DNA of 64,000 nucleotides, taken from the NCBI GenBank assembly GCA_014155875.1, contig JACEFZ010016116.1:308501-372500 (forward strand), read 5' to 3'. The DNA is from Cepaea nemoralis. Taxonomy: Eukaryota; Mollusca; Gastropoda; Stylommatophora; Helicidae. The notes beneath the pieces were generated by a model that was not told the origin of the DNA, made no database searches, and saw nothing but the letters and a program-made list of their open reading frames with translations. The translations under genes were made by a program, and so were the position numbers. Positions 48,832 to 60,578 of the stretch are shown here, in pieces. Positions within the stretch are counted from its first letter, which is position 1; every line of letters starts with the position of its first letter.

Positions 48832-49804
48832 AACTAGACCTACTCAATATATTTCTGGGGACTACACACAATCTGCAGGACCTACTCAATATATTTCTGG
48901 GGACTACACACAATCTGCAGGACCTACTCAATATATTTCTGGGGACTACACACAATCTGCAGGACCTACTCAATATATTTCTGGGGACTACACACAATCT
49001 GCAGGACCTACTCAATGTATGCTTGGAACCTGCCACAATCTACTTGACCTACTCAATATATGTCTGAGACTGAGAACAATCCACTAGACCTAATCAAAGT
49101 ATGTCTGGGACCTACACACAATCAGCTAGACCTACTCAATAATATGTCTGGGACCTACATACAATCTACTATACCCACTCAATGTATGCCTGGCATCTAC
49201 ACATAATCTACTATACCCACTCAATGTATGCCTGGCATCTACACATAATCTACTATACCCACTCAATGTATGCCTGGAATCTACACATAATCTACTATAC
49301 CCACTCAATGTATGCCTGGAATCTACACATAATCTACTATACCCACTCAATGTATGCCTGGAATCTACACATAATCTACTATACCCACTCAATGTATGCC
49401 TGGCATCTACACATAATCTACTATACCCACTCAATGTATGCCTGGAATCTACACATAATCTACTATACCCACTCAATGTATGCCTCGCATCTACACATAA
49501 TCTACTATACCCACTCAATGTATGCCTGGAATCTACACATAATCTACTATACCCACTCAATGTATGCCTGGAATCTACACATAATCTACTATACCCACTC
49601 AATGTATGCCTGGAATCTACACATAATCTACTATACCCACTCAATGTATGCCTGGAATCTACACATAATCTACTAGACCCACTCAATGTATGCCTGGAAT
49701 CTACACATAATCTACTAGACCCACTCAATGTATGCCTGGAATCTACACACAATCTACTAGACCCACTCAATGTATGTTTGGCAGCTACACACAATCTACT
49801 AGAC
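48832..49804. repeat. 42-bp minisatellite, left part
   Basis: About 23 copies of two subfamilies: GACCTACTCAATATATTTCTG (48.83-49.02 kb) and CCCACTCAATGTATGCCTGG with ATCTACACATAATCTACTAT (49.17-49.80 kb). Open frames on both strands are artefacts of the 42-bp period. Confidence 0.95.
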
Positions 49805-50199
49805 CAGTGGTTCTCAACCTGTGGGAAATCCCCCAGGGGGGAATTTTAGCGTTTCCAAGGGGGGGGGGGGGGGAATTAAGATTATTTCAAGATCGCATTA
49901 ATACAAGAACCAGTTACTTGATATTGTTTTTCCCTCTAAATTTTACGCTTCTGTATTTCTCACCCTAATGAAATTCGTTTTATAACAGAAGTAGACCCGC
50001 AAATCACGTTTTATGTAGATGTCTAGACTTGTTCTAGTATGTCTTATTAAATTTAGCTTCCAATTGTATGTATACTGTGTAAGGGTAGGGTGGGGGGGGG
50101 GGGGGTTATAGGGAGGAAATTCGAAAAGGGGGGGGGGGGAATGACGTTCTGAACATATGGTAAAGGGGGGCATGGGCAATAAAAGGTTTAGAACCACTG
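49805..50199 (+). mobile_element. hAT-type MITE with 8-bp target duplication
   Basis: Ends CAGTGGTTCTCAACCTGTGG and, inverted at the right, CAGTGGTTCTAAACCTTT, the terminal inverted repeat style of hAT (Charlie-like) transposons. It is flanked by TACTAGAC (49797-49804) and TACTGGAC (50200-50207), an 8-bp duplication with one mismatch. It is 395 bp long with no transposase, so it is non-autonomous. G-runs lie near 49859-49873, 50092-50105 and 50129-50139. Confidence 0.9.
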
Positions 50200-50562
50200 T
50201 ACTGGACCTACTCAATGTATGTCTGGGACCTACACGCAATCTACTAATCCTACTCAATTTATGCCAGACACCTACACACAATCTACTAGACCTACTCAAT
50301 ATATGTGTGAGACCTACACACAATCTACTAGACCTACTCAATATATGTGTGGGGCCTACACACAATCTACTAGACCTACTCAATATATGTGTGGGGCCTA
50401 CACACAATCTACTAGACCTACTCAATATATGTGTGGGGCCTACACACAATCTACTAGACCTACTCAATATATGTGTGGGGCCTACACACAATCTACTAGA
50501 CCTACTCAATATATGTGTGGGGCCTACACACAATCTACTAGACATACTCAATATATGTCCAT
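50200..50562. repeat. 42-bp minisatellite, right part
   Basis: About eight copies with CTAGACCTACTCAATATATG and TGTGGGGCCTACACACAATC, continuing the array broken by the MITE. Confidence 0.94.
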
Positions 50563-50769
50563 CTCTCTGGAGAAGGCGAGAGTAGGTATGTATAAGTTAA
50601 CGCTTGTTAGTGAGTTTGTGATTGTGAGTGAGTATATGTGTATACGAGGGAGTGTGTATTGGTGTGTTATTGAGTGGGTGCATAACTGTGGGAGTCTGTG
50701 TAAATGATGTAAGTATGTATGCACTCATGTGTGTATGTGTTTATGAATTTGTGTGTCTGCCTGCCTGCC

Positions 50770-50985
50770 TGTCTCATAACATGGTAATATGCATTGTTTA
50801 TGTTTACAACATTCATTTGACAATGTGGTTTTCCTATATGAATGTTACATGCACAGTCGATGAACAAAAGATGAATGATTGGAAGGGCCGAATGTAAGAC
50901 AGGCCTAAGTGCCCAATTTGTGACCCTTTGAAAATAAAATTCGTTCGTTCGTTCGTTCGTTCGTTCGTTCGTTCGTTCGTTCGTG
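50770..50985 (+). mobile_element. LINE 3'-end fragment with (TTCG)n tail
   Basis: Shares ATATGCATTGTTTATG and GGAAGGGCCGAATGTAAGAC with 48.24-48.36 kb, then CTTTGAAAATAAAATTCG and a TTCG repeat to 50984. Same 3'-end family as LINE-C. Confidence 0.82.
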
Positions 50986-51135
50986 TCACCTCTCTTATTC
51001 TTATCCGATTCAATTTGTTTTTACAGGACTAACAATGTTGTCTGCGAAATGCGCTGTCTTGCGCCATGAAGGCTAAATTACCCAATGTCGTTACATTATT
51101 CACTATCGTTATCATTCATGTAATTATTTTTCTAT

Positions 51136-51482
51136 CTATGCACCATCCATCCATCCATCCATCCATCCATCCATCCATCCATCCATCCATCCATCCATCA
51201 CCCCATCCATCCACATCCACTTATACATCCATCAATCGATCCATCAACCCATCCATCAATCCACCTATCCATCCACATATCCATCCATTCACGCATCCAT
51301 CTCCTATCTACCCACAAATCCACCTATCCATCCATCCACCTATCCGTCCACCTATCCGTCCACCTATCCATTCCTCCATTCATTCATCCACCCATCCGCC
51401 TAACCATATGCCCATCAATCCACCATGTATTCATCCATCCATCCATCCATCCATCCATCCATCCATCCATCCATCCATTCAC
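51136..51482. repeat. (ATCC)n simple repeat
   Basis: Pure and interrupted ATCC repeat. The sequence 51483-51880 that follows holds nothing recognised beyond an A14 run at 51521-51534. Confidence 0.93.
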
Positions 51483-51881
51483 CTCTCACGTTCCCCCTAC
51501 TGTCTCCCTTACTACGATAGAAAAAAAAAAAAAAGAAACATTGGTGCCTTCCAGAATTGTTTCCCCATGTCCTGGCTCCGTCTGATTGTATTTCCCTCGA
51601 CTCTCCTCCGTCTCTTCCACTCCTACATTTATGTCAACACTACCACCCAGACACATGAGTATGAGAATCAGTTCACACACACCGTACAGTCATCATCTTG
51701 TTCAGCATCGACGCTCACTCATCACCCACGCCCGCTGATCGCCCGTGTCTGTCAGCGCGGGAGATGATGTGTGTCGGTGACCTCTTCTGCACGTGAGCAC
51801 TGGCTGGCTGTGTGCTATTTTAGCAGACATGGTTTCAACAGTCGCGCCAGTGAGAAACTACCATCCATCTCATGTCTGCAC

Positions 51882-51900
51882 ATGTGTGTGTGTGTGTGTG

Positions 51901-51941
<41 letters not shown>

Positions 51942-51945
51942 ATAT

Positions 51946-52031
<86 letters not shown>
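51882..52031. repeat. (GT)n then (TA)n compound microsatellite
   Basis: GT repeat at about 51882-51938, then an almost pure TA repeat at 51944-52031 directly left of LINE-D. Confidence 0.97.
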
Positions 52032-52034
<3 letters not shown>

Positions 52035-52725
52035 GAGTCAGGTCTTAGTCAGATATGACTGAGCTACCGTATGACAGTAGACGGTACTACCTGCTTTCTG
52101 TCAGCGCCGAACGTTGGGCGGAGCTTACCAAACCCGACACCCTACATTGTGCCAACGGCTTCGGGCGGAAGAGCGCAATTGGGAGGGTACTAGCCTTGTC
52201 CTGGTGCGAGGAAATGCAACCCAAAGACAAAATAAGTCATGGCAGGGCAGACCAGGCCCTAAGCCTTGGTTGGCAGCTGGTCTAGGATCGAAGCTCCGAC
52301 AGGCGGACAGTTAGAGCATTGCTTTGCTGATCCGGCAGCTTCTGCAGCTTGTCTTGTTCCAGATGTAGGGGTGTTACCTTTCCTCTGGAGTGAACTAGGC
52401 AGGCCGAGAGAGGGATCATGCTGCATGGGCAACACATGGTTTCTTTATTTTAGCCCAGACTTTGTGCTATGGAGAGGCAATAACTCCATCCCTGGTCTTA
52501 ACCGGTCTCGGAATCAAAGCGAGAGGCAACTGTTACGGGTTATAAGTCCTTGTCAGTTGGCGTAGACATGGGGCACCACGCGTTGCCTCTGACGGTGGGA
52601 GACACCTACAGGTGTCACTGATCAGCTACCGCCCGCCTCAAGCTGGGCAGCCCCCGGCCAATTGGGTGCTGATCCGCCACAGCCTGCCTGCTTCAATGGG
52701 TGCTTGGGGCTAGGACAAAATCTGA

Positions 52726-53946
52726 ATCGCAGGCTGTAAAACCAATGCACCAGGTACTAATAAAAAGAATAATAGAAACCTCAAGCTACGGCTTGCAACC
52801 TGGAACGTGAGAACCATTTATCCAGGATTTTCCACTGACTTGACAAATATTGACGATGTGAGAAAAACAGCTGTGATTGATGCTGAACTCAATCGTCTTA
52901 ACATTGATATTGCTGGCCTGCAGGAGACTCGCCTCGCTGAGGAAGGGTCACTCAGGGAAAACAATTACACCTTTTTTTGGAAGGGAAGAGGGCAGGCAGA
53001 AAAAAGGCAACACGGTGTGGGCTTTGCAGTGAAGAATTCGCTACTGGGAATGATTGATATCCCAGCTGGAGGTAATGAAAGTTTATTATCACCGCGCTTG
53101 GCAACCTCTTGTGGATTTGCCACCATTCTCACAGCATATGCACCGACACTCACTTCCTCTGATGATGTGAAAGATACATTCTATGAGCAGCTAGACTCTG
53201 CGATCAAGGCAGTTCCAAAATCCGACTACATTTATATGCTCGGTGATTTCAATGCTCGTGTGGGCAAGGACTCGAGTTCATGGCCAGTGTGCCTTGGAAA
53301 ATACAACATCGGTCGCATGAATGATAATGGGCAAAGGCTGCTGGAGCATTGCACTAGAAATGACCTATGTATTACAAACTCCTTTTTTAAAACAAAAGAG
53401 ATGCATAAGGTCACATGGAAACATCCAAGATCCGGCCATTGGCATCAGCTGGACTTCATTATCACACGGAGACAACATCTGAACCATACATCATTAACTC
53501 GAAGTTACCACAGTGCTGACTGTGATACAGACCATTCTTTGGTTGTTGCAAGGGTTAAACTGAGACCAAAGAGAATCTACACAGCTAAACACAAGTCTAG
53601 CCCCAGGATTAATATTATTAACACTCACGATCCTGGAAAGTGCTTTGAATTTCAACAGCAACTTGAGGACGCTTTCAATGATACATCAGAAAATTGTATA
53701 GTAAATGATAAATGGATTAAACTTAAGGAAACTATTTATAAAACAGCAGTAGGGGTTTACGGCACTGTGGATCATAAGAGGCAGGACTGGTTTGCGGCAA
53801 ACAGCCAGATACTGCAGCCCTTGATTGATAAAAAGAAGATAGCTCTCTTAAGAAACAAAGAAAGACCAACGCGTAACACTCTGAGTGAGCTGAAGCAAGC
53901 GAGGAAGGATGTACAAAAGGCTGCCAGGCAGTGTGCGAATGACTAA
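52726..53946 (+). pseudogene. LINE-D ORF, first part: apurinic-type endonuclease
   Basis: Open from 52726, with no in-frame ATG near the start. The endonuclease begins LRLATWNVRTIYP (about 52779). It continues with IAGLQETRLAEEG (Glu, about 52920), YMLGDFNARVGKDSS (about 53235), HQLDFIITRRQH and DTDHSLVVARVKL (the Asp-His end, about 53530). These are the standard catalytic blocks of LINE endonucleases, which nick the target DNA. The frame stops at TAA 53944-53946 and then continues in the same frame into the RT, so this stop is a single nonsense change. Confidence 0.9.
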
Positions 53947-55941
53947 TGGATCAAGTTATGTGAGTCCATTCAAATCGCAAGTGATAAGGGAAACATCAGA
54001 AGCATGTATGAAGGGATCAAGAAAGCCTGTGGTCCAATGATCAAAAGAAGTGCACCACTGACAACCTTGACTGGAGAAGTCATCACTGATAAGAAACAGC
54101 AGATGGATAGATGGGTCGAGCACTATTTAGAGCTTTACTCAAGTGAGACCAAGCTAGCGGATGATGCCCTCAACGCCATAGAGGCCCTGCCAACTCTTGA
54201 CCACCTGGACACACTTCCCACTATAACAGAAGTTAAGTGTGCTATAAATGAGCTTGCATCTGGCAAGGCTCCAGGTAAGGATGGGATTCCAATAGAGGTG
54301 ATCAGGAGTGGGCAAGACACCCTCGCTGTACAGATCCACCAGCTAATAGAGCTATGCTGGCGAGAAGGACAAGTCCCACAGGATTTCAAAGATTCAAAAA
54401 TCATAACGCTGTACAAGAACAAGGGAGATCGGAGCGACTGCAACAACTATAGGGGTATCTCACTTCTGTGTATTGTTGGGAGAGTATTTGCCAGAATTGT
54501 CCTGCGCAGACTTCAAGTCCTGAGAGATCAAGTCTACCCCGAATCACAGTGCGGCTTCCGTCAGAACCGGTCTACCATTGATATGATATTCTCATTGCGA
54601 CAGATGCAAGAAAAATGCCGGGAACAAAATCAGCCACTGTTTATTGCCTTCATCGACCTCACAAAGGCATTCGATTTGGTCAGTCGTGAGGGTCTGTTCA
54701 AAGCACTAAAGAAGATTGGCTGTCCACCAACTCTTCTGTCCATTGTGGAATCGTTCCACACAGGCATGAAGGGTATAATCAAGTTTGATGGCTCAATTTC
54801 AGAAGAGTTTGAAATCAAGAGTGGAGTTAAGCAAGGTTGTGTACTAGCCCCCACCCTCTTTGGGATATACTTTTCACTTCTACTGAAATATGCCTTTCGT
54901 GATCAGGATGATGGTATATACATTCACTCACGCTCAGATGGTGGCCTCTATAATGCTCAGAGATTGAAGGCCAAGACCAAAATTAGCAGGGTACTAATCA
55001 GAGAGTTGCTTTTTGCGGATGATGCTGCGATTACGACCCACTCTGAGGAAGAATTACATCTACTATCTGCATTCTCCAATGCTTGTTCTGAATTTGGTTT
55101 AACAATTAACAAAAAGAAAACACAGATTATGTCACAAGGTGCACATGGTGTACCATCAATCTTTATTGACGACGCCGAACTGGAGGTAGTAGACCATTTT
55201 ATATATCTTGGATCAGAGGTAAATAGCAAATTATCCCTCGATCAGGAAATCAACATCAGGATTGGCAAGGCAGCAACAACAATGAACATGTTAGCAAAAA
55301 GAGTCTGGGATAACAGGAAGCTTACTGCCAAAACAAAAGTCCTCGTCTACCAAGCCTGTGTCCTTAGTACTCTTCGTTATGGCAGTGAAACCTGGACAAC
55401 TTACTCACGTCAAGAGAAACGTTTAAACAGCTTTCATATGCGGTGTCTGCGAAGAATACTTGGTATTAAGTGGCAAGACAAAATCACAAATACTGAAGTA
55501 TTGGAAAGATCAGGTTGTGTGACGGTGTATTCCATGCTCAGTCTTCGTAGACTTATATGGATAGGACACGTTAGGAGGATGGATGATGGTAGAATACCAA
55601 AGGACATCTTTTTTGGTGAATTACAGACGGGTAGGAGATCTCAGGGTCGGCCTCTACTACGATACAAAGATGTGTGTAAGCGGGACATGATTGATACAGG
55701 CATTGATAATGCACAATGGGAGCACGTCGCCGCTGAACGTGTTGCATGGAGGGCAACTATCAGAAATGGAATAAAGACAAAGGAGAAAATGATTGCAGAT
55801 AAAGCACACACAGAGCGTGAGAGACGTAAGATGGTGCAAAATAGTGGAAATGACCATGTTTTCACATGCACCTACTGTGGGCAAACATTTGCAGCAAGAA
55901 TTGGCCTTACCAGCCACACTCGCCACCGCCATGGATCGTAG
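53947..55941 (+). pseudogene. LINE-D ORF, second part: RT with C-terminal zinc finger
   Basis: Same frame as the endonuclease. RT motifs: KAPGKDGIPIEVI (about 54265), DFKDSKIITLYKNKGD, NNYRGISLLCIVGRVFARI, SQCGFRQNRSTIDMIF, FIAFIDLTKAFDLVSREGL, GVKQGCVLAPTLFGIYFS and catalytic FADD (LLFADDAAITTHS, about 55010). Next come the YGSETWTTYSRQEKRL region and GRRSQGRPLLRYKDVCKRDM. The C-terminus has a C2H2 zinc finger, FTCTYCGQTFAARIGLTSHT then RHRH, 20 residues from the end. An RT of 645 residues from the first Met (54004), with no other damage seen. The clade (RTE or CR1-like) is uncertain. Confidence 0.92.
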
Positions 55942-56009
55942 TTATTAAGCCTTTTTGAAGCACAATGTACCAAACTATCGTCTGTCAAGACGGAAAGGTG
56001 CCAATGTAA

Positions 56010-56107
56010 TGTAATTATATTATATTATATTATATTATATTATATTATATTATATTATATTATATTATATTATATTATATTATATTATATTATATTATAT
56101 TATATTA
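56010..56107. repeat. (TTATA)n tail of LINE-D
   Basis: Pure pentanucleotide repeat of about 20 units following the 3' UTR of LINE-D. Confidence 0.95.
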
Positions 56108-56123
56108 TTTTATATGATACTAG

Positions 56124-56345
56124 GGAAGGTCAGTAAGTAATGCCTCCTATTTTTGTATCTATGTAAATACTTATATAATAATTTTACTTATATGTAAAAA
56201 TGCGAATCGGGGTCTCGCACCCACGAACATTTGAGTATTGTTTATGGAGATTCAACAGTGGATGTTAGCACTGTCCCATGTTGGGTACGTCGTTGTGACG
56301 AAGCTGAACTAGGTCAATCCCCCCTGGCTGACGCAATGCGTCACA
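56124..56345 (+). pseudogene. Mariner transposase N-terminal relic (type 1)
   Basis: AGGGAAGGTCAGTAAGTAATGCCTC-type sequence at 56124-56148 looks like a mariner end. About 90 bp later the frame reads LSIVYGDSTVDVSTVPCWVR then RCDEAELGQSPLADAMR, matching the second helix-turn-helix of mariner transposases. The catalytic domain is absent. The following stretch to 56600 holds nothing recognised. Confidence 0.6.
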
Positions 56346-56606
56346 CACATTCACAACATTCATCGAGTTGATGCCACGGCGCACAAACCTTAGAACAACC
56401 CAGGTCTTTAATGATGGTCTGGGATCTACTTTACTAATGGACAACAGTTCATCGTGTTGAAGCCTGCTATTGTTGGACGTTGTGGTCATAGGAACAGAGC
56501 TGTCCTCCAATATTTACAAAACATAAATAAAGGGGTATCAAACAATCATACGGAAACGCGTTATAACAATACAAGGATAACAACTGAACGGAGTCAATCA
56601 ATGAAC

Positions 56607-56815
56607 ATACTTGTGGACAATCATAGCAGTAGATTGTGGCAGGTGCCAGACAATCATAGCAGTAGATTGTGGCAGGTGCCAGACAATCATAGCAGTAGAT
56701 TGTGGCAGGTGCCAGACAATCATAGCAGTAGATTGTGGCAGGTGCCAGACAATCATAGCAATAGATTGTGGCAGGTGGCAGACAATCATAGCAGTCAATC
56801 GTGGTAGATGCCAGA
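56607..56815. repeat. 33-bp minisatellite
   Basis: Six copies of GACAATCATAGCAGTAGATTG plus TGGCAGGTGCCA. Confidence 0.94.
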
Positions 56816-56824
56816 CTGACACTG

Positions 56825-57000
56825 AATTTGTCTAGTTAGACTGTGTGTAGGTCCCACACATATATTGAGTAGGTCTAGTAGATTGTGTGTAGGTCCCACA
56901 CATATATTGAGTAGGTCTAGTAGATTGTGTGTAGGTCCCAGACATATACTGATTAGGTCTAGTTCTCTAGTACATTGTGGTAGGTCCCAGAATACGAGGC
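56825..57000. repeat. Inverted copies of the 42-bp minisatellite
   Basis: About four units of TGTGTGTAGGTCCCACACAT with ATTGAGTAGGTCTAGTAGAT, the reverse complement of the array at 48.8-50.6 kb. Confidence 0.88.
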
Positions 57001-57189
57001 TCTAAATGAAAACCTTACAAGTGTGATATAAATTACAATAACCATGCCATTGTCTTGTAACCTGTCAGTATTGTTGTTAAGGATGTCAAGAGTGTTAAGT
57101 ATGCATACGAACACGGTGACGTCATAAGAACAGTTTAAAGATGGCCGCCCCACATTTGAAATGCACCTAAGACGAGCAGCGTTCTGTTA

Positions 57190-57400
57190 TCCATTTTGTG
57201 ATCAATGAAGGGTGAAACTTATAGAACTTCATCGGCGGAAAAAGATCCAGTATGGTGATGCGTGCCTGTTGGTCCAGCAAGTGTATTAGTGGAGTAGGAA
57301 GTTTCAAAGCGGCGTGACTTCTGTGACAGACTGTTCACGACCTGGTGTGACACACCGAGTAGTGACCCCAGAGTGGCTACACACTCGACCAAGAGACCTT
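57190..57400 (+). pseudogene. Mariner transposase N-terminal relic (type 2)
   Basis: One frame reads HRRKKIQYGDACLLVQQVY, a stop, then WSRKFQSGVTSVTDCSRPG and RVVTPEWL, matching the HTH region (YGD..SVQQV..W...F..G..SV.D..R.GRP...VTPE) of another mariner subfamily. The DDD domain is missing. Confidence 0.68.
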
Positions 57401-57509
57401 TCATCTACAGGAAACCAAGCACTTTATCGGCACTGGAGGACTAAGATTGAATGCAGTGGTGACTACATCGAAAACAGGTACATTTGTCCTTTAGTAATTC
57501 GAAATATAT

Positions 57510-57514
57510 CCCCC

Positions 57515-57545
<31 letters not shown>
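57510..57545. repeat. Poly-C then poly-A run
   Basis: A C run of about 24 followed by an A run of about 11. The length is likely unreliable in assembly. 57546-57985 holds no recognised gene. Confidence 0.85.
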
Positions 57546-57984
57546 ATACATTTAAGGTTTTCATTTGAAGTCCGCTCGTATATTGAGAAGGTCCACTGGA
57601 CTATATTAACTCCCGGTAGGCTGGAGCAGGTGTTACGGTTCACAAAATAAGCTGACTTAATGTGTCAGAATCAGGACCTGGCCTGTCTGTAATCTGTCGT
57701 GAGCTGCAAGTCACATGATCGCTGCCATTTTGTCTCTGTCAAACTGGTGTTTACCTGGGAAGCCGCGAGTGACAACCTCCCAGGGATCTCGGGAAATGCG
57801 ATCTCATCCGCCAGGAGTGCCACTGCGTGCAATAATCAGGGATAATGGCTGCGGCTTGTGAGGCATTCCCTGACAGCGAGGAGAAGGCCTGAGTCCTGGC
57901 CCAGGCTTTGTCAGGTCGGGGCAAGGTGTCAATCAGTCAGCTACTGAGAGTATTAGGCAATCTGCTGGCTCGCGGTAGAATATC

Positions 57985-58380
57985 TTCTTCTTGTACTGCT
58001 AGTTCTTCCTTCATTCCACTTGGACTATTTGTCCTTTCTGTCTTGTTTCATTCTATCCATCCATCATGTGCCATGCCGGTAAGCGTGGGCGGTCATGTTC
58101 TGCCATCTCACTCGATCACCAGAGTCGTGGATCAGCTCCGTGTTTCTGTCTCGACCATGCCACAAGGCCAAGCCATCCAGGTACTTGCTTCTAGGTCTTC
58201 CCCTTTGTTTCCCTCGATCTTACCAGTTGTCAGATTCATTGTTTCATTCCACTTGTTGTATTATTTGTCGTTTCTTTCTTCTTTCATTCCACTTGTTGTA
58301 TTACTTGTCCTTTTTGCCTTCTTTCATTCCACTTGTTGAACTATTTGTCCTTTCTTTCTTCTTTCATTCCACTTGAATTT
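57985..58380. repeat. 40-bp minisatellite split by a LINE fragment
   Basis: Copies of TTTCATTCCACTTGTTGTAT with TATTTGTCCTTTCTTTCTTC, interrupted at about 58047-58235 by a LINE-B-type 3' end. Confidence 0.88.
58047..58235 (-). mobile_element. LINE-B-type 3'-end fragment
   Basis: The reverse complement closely matches 26490-26670 (GGCATGGCACATGATGGAT end, TGGAACATGACCGCCC-like block, CAAGTACCTGGATGGCTTGG). The flanks TTGTTTCATTC on both sides suggest an 11-bp target duplication inside the 40-bp array. Confidence 0.82.
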
Positions 58381-58389
58381 CTATTCCTT

Positions 58390-58870
58390 TCGATCTTACT
58401 TCATCCAACTTCATGAACCACATACAAGCACTCGGTACATTCCCATACGTACTCCGTCCTCATCTTCAACAGCCAGCGAAGAGTCCCAATACTAATGGTA
58501 GCAGTAGCAGACTGATTATGTGTCCGTCTGGCCTGTCCTCAGAGTCCTGAGTGTGAACCAGATCCTCTGGTCACTCCTTGCAGCGCCGTTCTCTCCAGGT
58601 TGTGATGTTCTATCTGTTCTTCTGTATCATACACACGATTCTAAAGTTCCCCGACCACATCTGCCTTGTCATGCACCAGTGCCCCACCACGTGATGTAGG
58701 CTCAGCTATTCTGTCCCCCTGCTCGTTTCCCACCACACCAGCATGTGCTGGGGAACAGTTTCTAGTTTCCATTGTTGAATGGAAGTCTCCCAGGCCACTC
58801 TGCCCAAGCATGCTTGTTTTCATCTTTATCATCATCATACTCTGCCAATCGTTTAAAACCACGACACACG
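58390..58870 (-). pseudogene. LINE-A-type RNase H and 3'-end fragment
   Basis: On the - strand PAHAGVVGNEQGDRIAEPTS (about 58740-58680), the last RNase H motif, is followed by RGGALVHDKADVVGEL. Further on, near 58490-58420, come CTCTTCGCTGGCTGTTGAAG and GTACGTATGGGAATGT, which match the end of LINE-A. It is frameshifted and lacks its RT. Confidence 0.72.
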
Positions 58871-58879
58871 TGTGCTGTT

Positions 58880-59269
58880 TGCCTCCCCCCTCCCCTAGTC
58901 AGCGGAACGCCGCCGTAACTGCCTCCACCGCAATTCCCGACAGACTGTGACCATATCTACGGTGTGCAAATCACGTGCCACATGATGATAATGATGTGAG
59001 AGAGTAGACCCGAGCACGCCTGTTGGTGTGCAAGCTGACTGCGGTGCTGACACCTCGGGGCACCAACAGGCCCCCGGCCGTGAACACGAGGCGGCCAACA
59101 GGAAGTGGCCCAGGCTGTGTACTTCCGGCAGAATGCCACACACGACATCCACTCTCACTTTTTGTGTCCACACAGCAGCAATGAACCGTTCTGATTATGT
59201 GATTTGTGAGTAACGCAACTGGCCACCTCATGTGTTGTCATATCTTAAGCTGTCTTAACATGACTAGTC

Positions 59270-59270
<1 letters not shown>
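58880..59270. other. Unique sequence, no gene seen
   Basis: GC-richer than its surroundings. Several short overlapping frames occur on both strands, with no recognised domain. Confidence 0.4.
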
Positions 59271-59271
<1 letters not shown>

Positions 59272-59320
<49 letters not shown>

Positions 59321-59440
59321 TCGCTCTCTCTCTCTCTCTTTTTCTCTCTCACTCACATCTCTCTCCTCTCTCTCTCTCCCCTCTCTCCCTCCCATCCTCT
59401 CTCTCCCTCTCTCTCTCTCCCTCTGTCTCTCTCATATCCC
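59272..59440. repeat. (CT)n-rich microsatellite
   Basis: Interrupted CT repeat. 59440-60190 is unique sequence with nothing recognised. Confidence 0.93.
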
Positions 59441-60195
59441 CTACAGGACGTTGCAATCAACACCGGCATCTTTCAGCTGCCGTTGATGTTCTTGACAAGA
59501 TTACGCCCAGTAGTTTGCCATTGCTTTCTGAGCGGCCTGCTCACATACCCCCGTAAATAACCAACGCCACGCGATCGGCTGCCGAATCTCGCGCAGTTGT
59601 GTTCCTCAAGTAGATATACGGGATTACGGAGACAGTCGTTAACCCCTTCGCCAGATTACCTACCTCCATAAGGACGGGTTCACATTTATGATTTAGTCGG
59701 TTACCATTACCAGGAGGGCTGACTGGAGTTCCTGACTCACATGTTTGGTCCGTGCTGCATTCATTCAGTGCGTACGCGCCTGTGCGAATGGTGCGTATGT
59801 CAATGTGTTAATAAATTCCTATGCACTGACCAACATCAAGAGGTTCCCAACACATTTTATTGCTGTGTTTGTGTAGTGTGTCATTGATATAATTATAATT
59901 CATGCATTCGATTCATGTTAGTTAGTAGGCAGACCATCATCATTGCACATCGAACCATTCAGTCCATAATTGCTCGGATCCCCTCCTCAGCAAATCCCGC
60001 AGCGTGTAGCGGCTAACTAGTTCTGTGTTGGTTTATTAATCTTCTTTGGCTTCCTGCACAGTGTTCTTGTTTGGCCACACCTCTTTTCTGCTCTGTAATT
60101 CTACCTCCTCTGTGTTCTGTAGTATATCTGTGGTAGAATCTACCCATCGGATTCTTCCTTTCGAGGATGAATAACGTGCTCAAGAACTACAACTT

Positions 60196-60345
60196 ATCCG
60201 TGTTCTGTAGAACATCCACTGACAGAATCTCTCAGTGTTCTGTAGAACATCCACTGACAGAATCTCTCAGTGTTCTGTAGAACACCCACTGACAGAATCT
60301 CTCAGTGTTCTGTAGTACACTACTGACAGAATCTCACGATCTGAG
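60196..60345. repeat. 33-bp minisatellite
   Basis: Four copies of CAGTGTTCTGTAGAACATCC with ACTGACAGAATCT, about 230 bp upstream of GPCR-B exon 1. Confidence 0.92.
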
Positions 60346-60578
60346 TCGTGTTCTTTGTTCTGCTCATTAATCAGAACATCTGTGGATCTGTCACTTTATC
60401 TAGAGTCTGCGATCTATCACTTCATTGTCACATCACAATGCCCCTCACCTACCTCTCAAGGCCACATGTAGCATGTTCATTGATATTCCACCTGATCTCA
60501 ACCACCAGCTGACAGGTCAAGAGGTCAAGGACATGGACGCGACACTGGCCCACAAGCAACCAACGGTCACCTGGTTAA

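Larger units (their letters stand above)
52035..56120 (+). mobile_element. LINE-D: near-full-length non-LTR retrotransposon
   Basis: About 0.69 kb of 5' untranslated sequence, a single coding frame with endonuclease and RT broken by one stop, a short 3' UTR (55942-56010) and a pentanucleotide TTATA tail to about 56107. The 5' and 3' untranslated parts recur, fused together, in the short element at 62804-63130. It looks like a recent copy. Confidence 0.9.
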
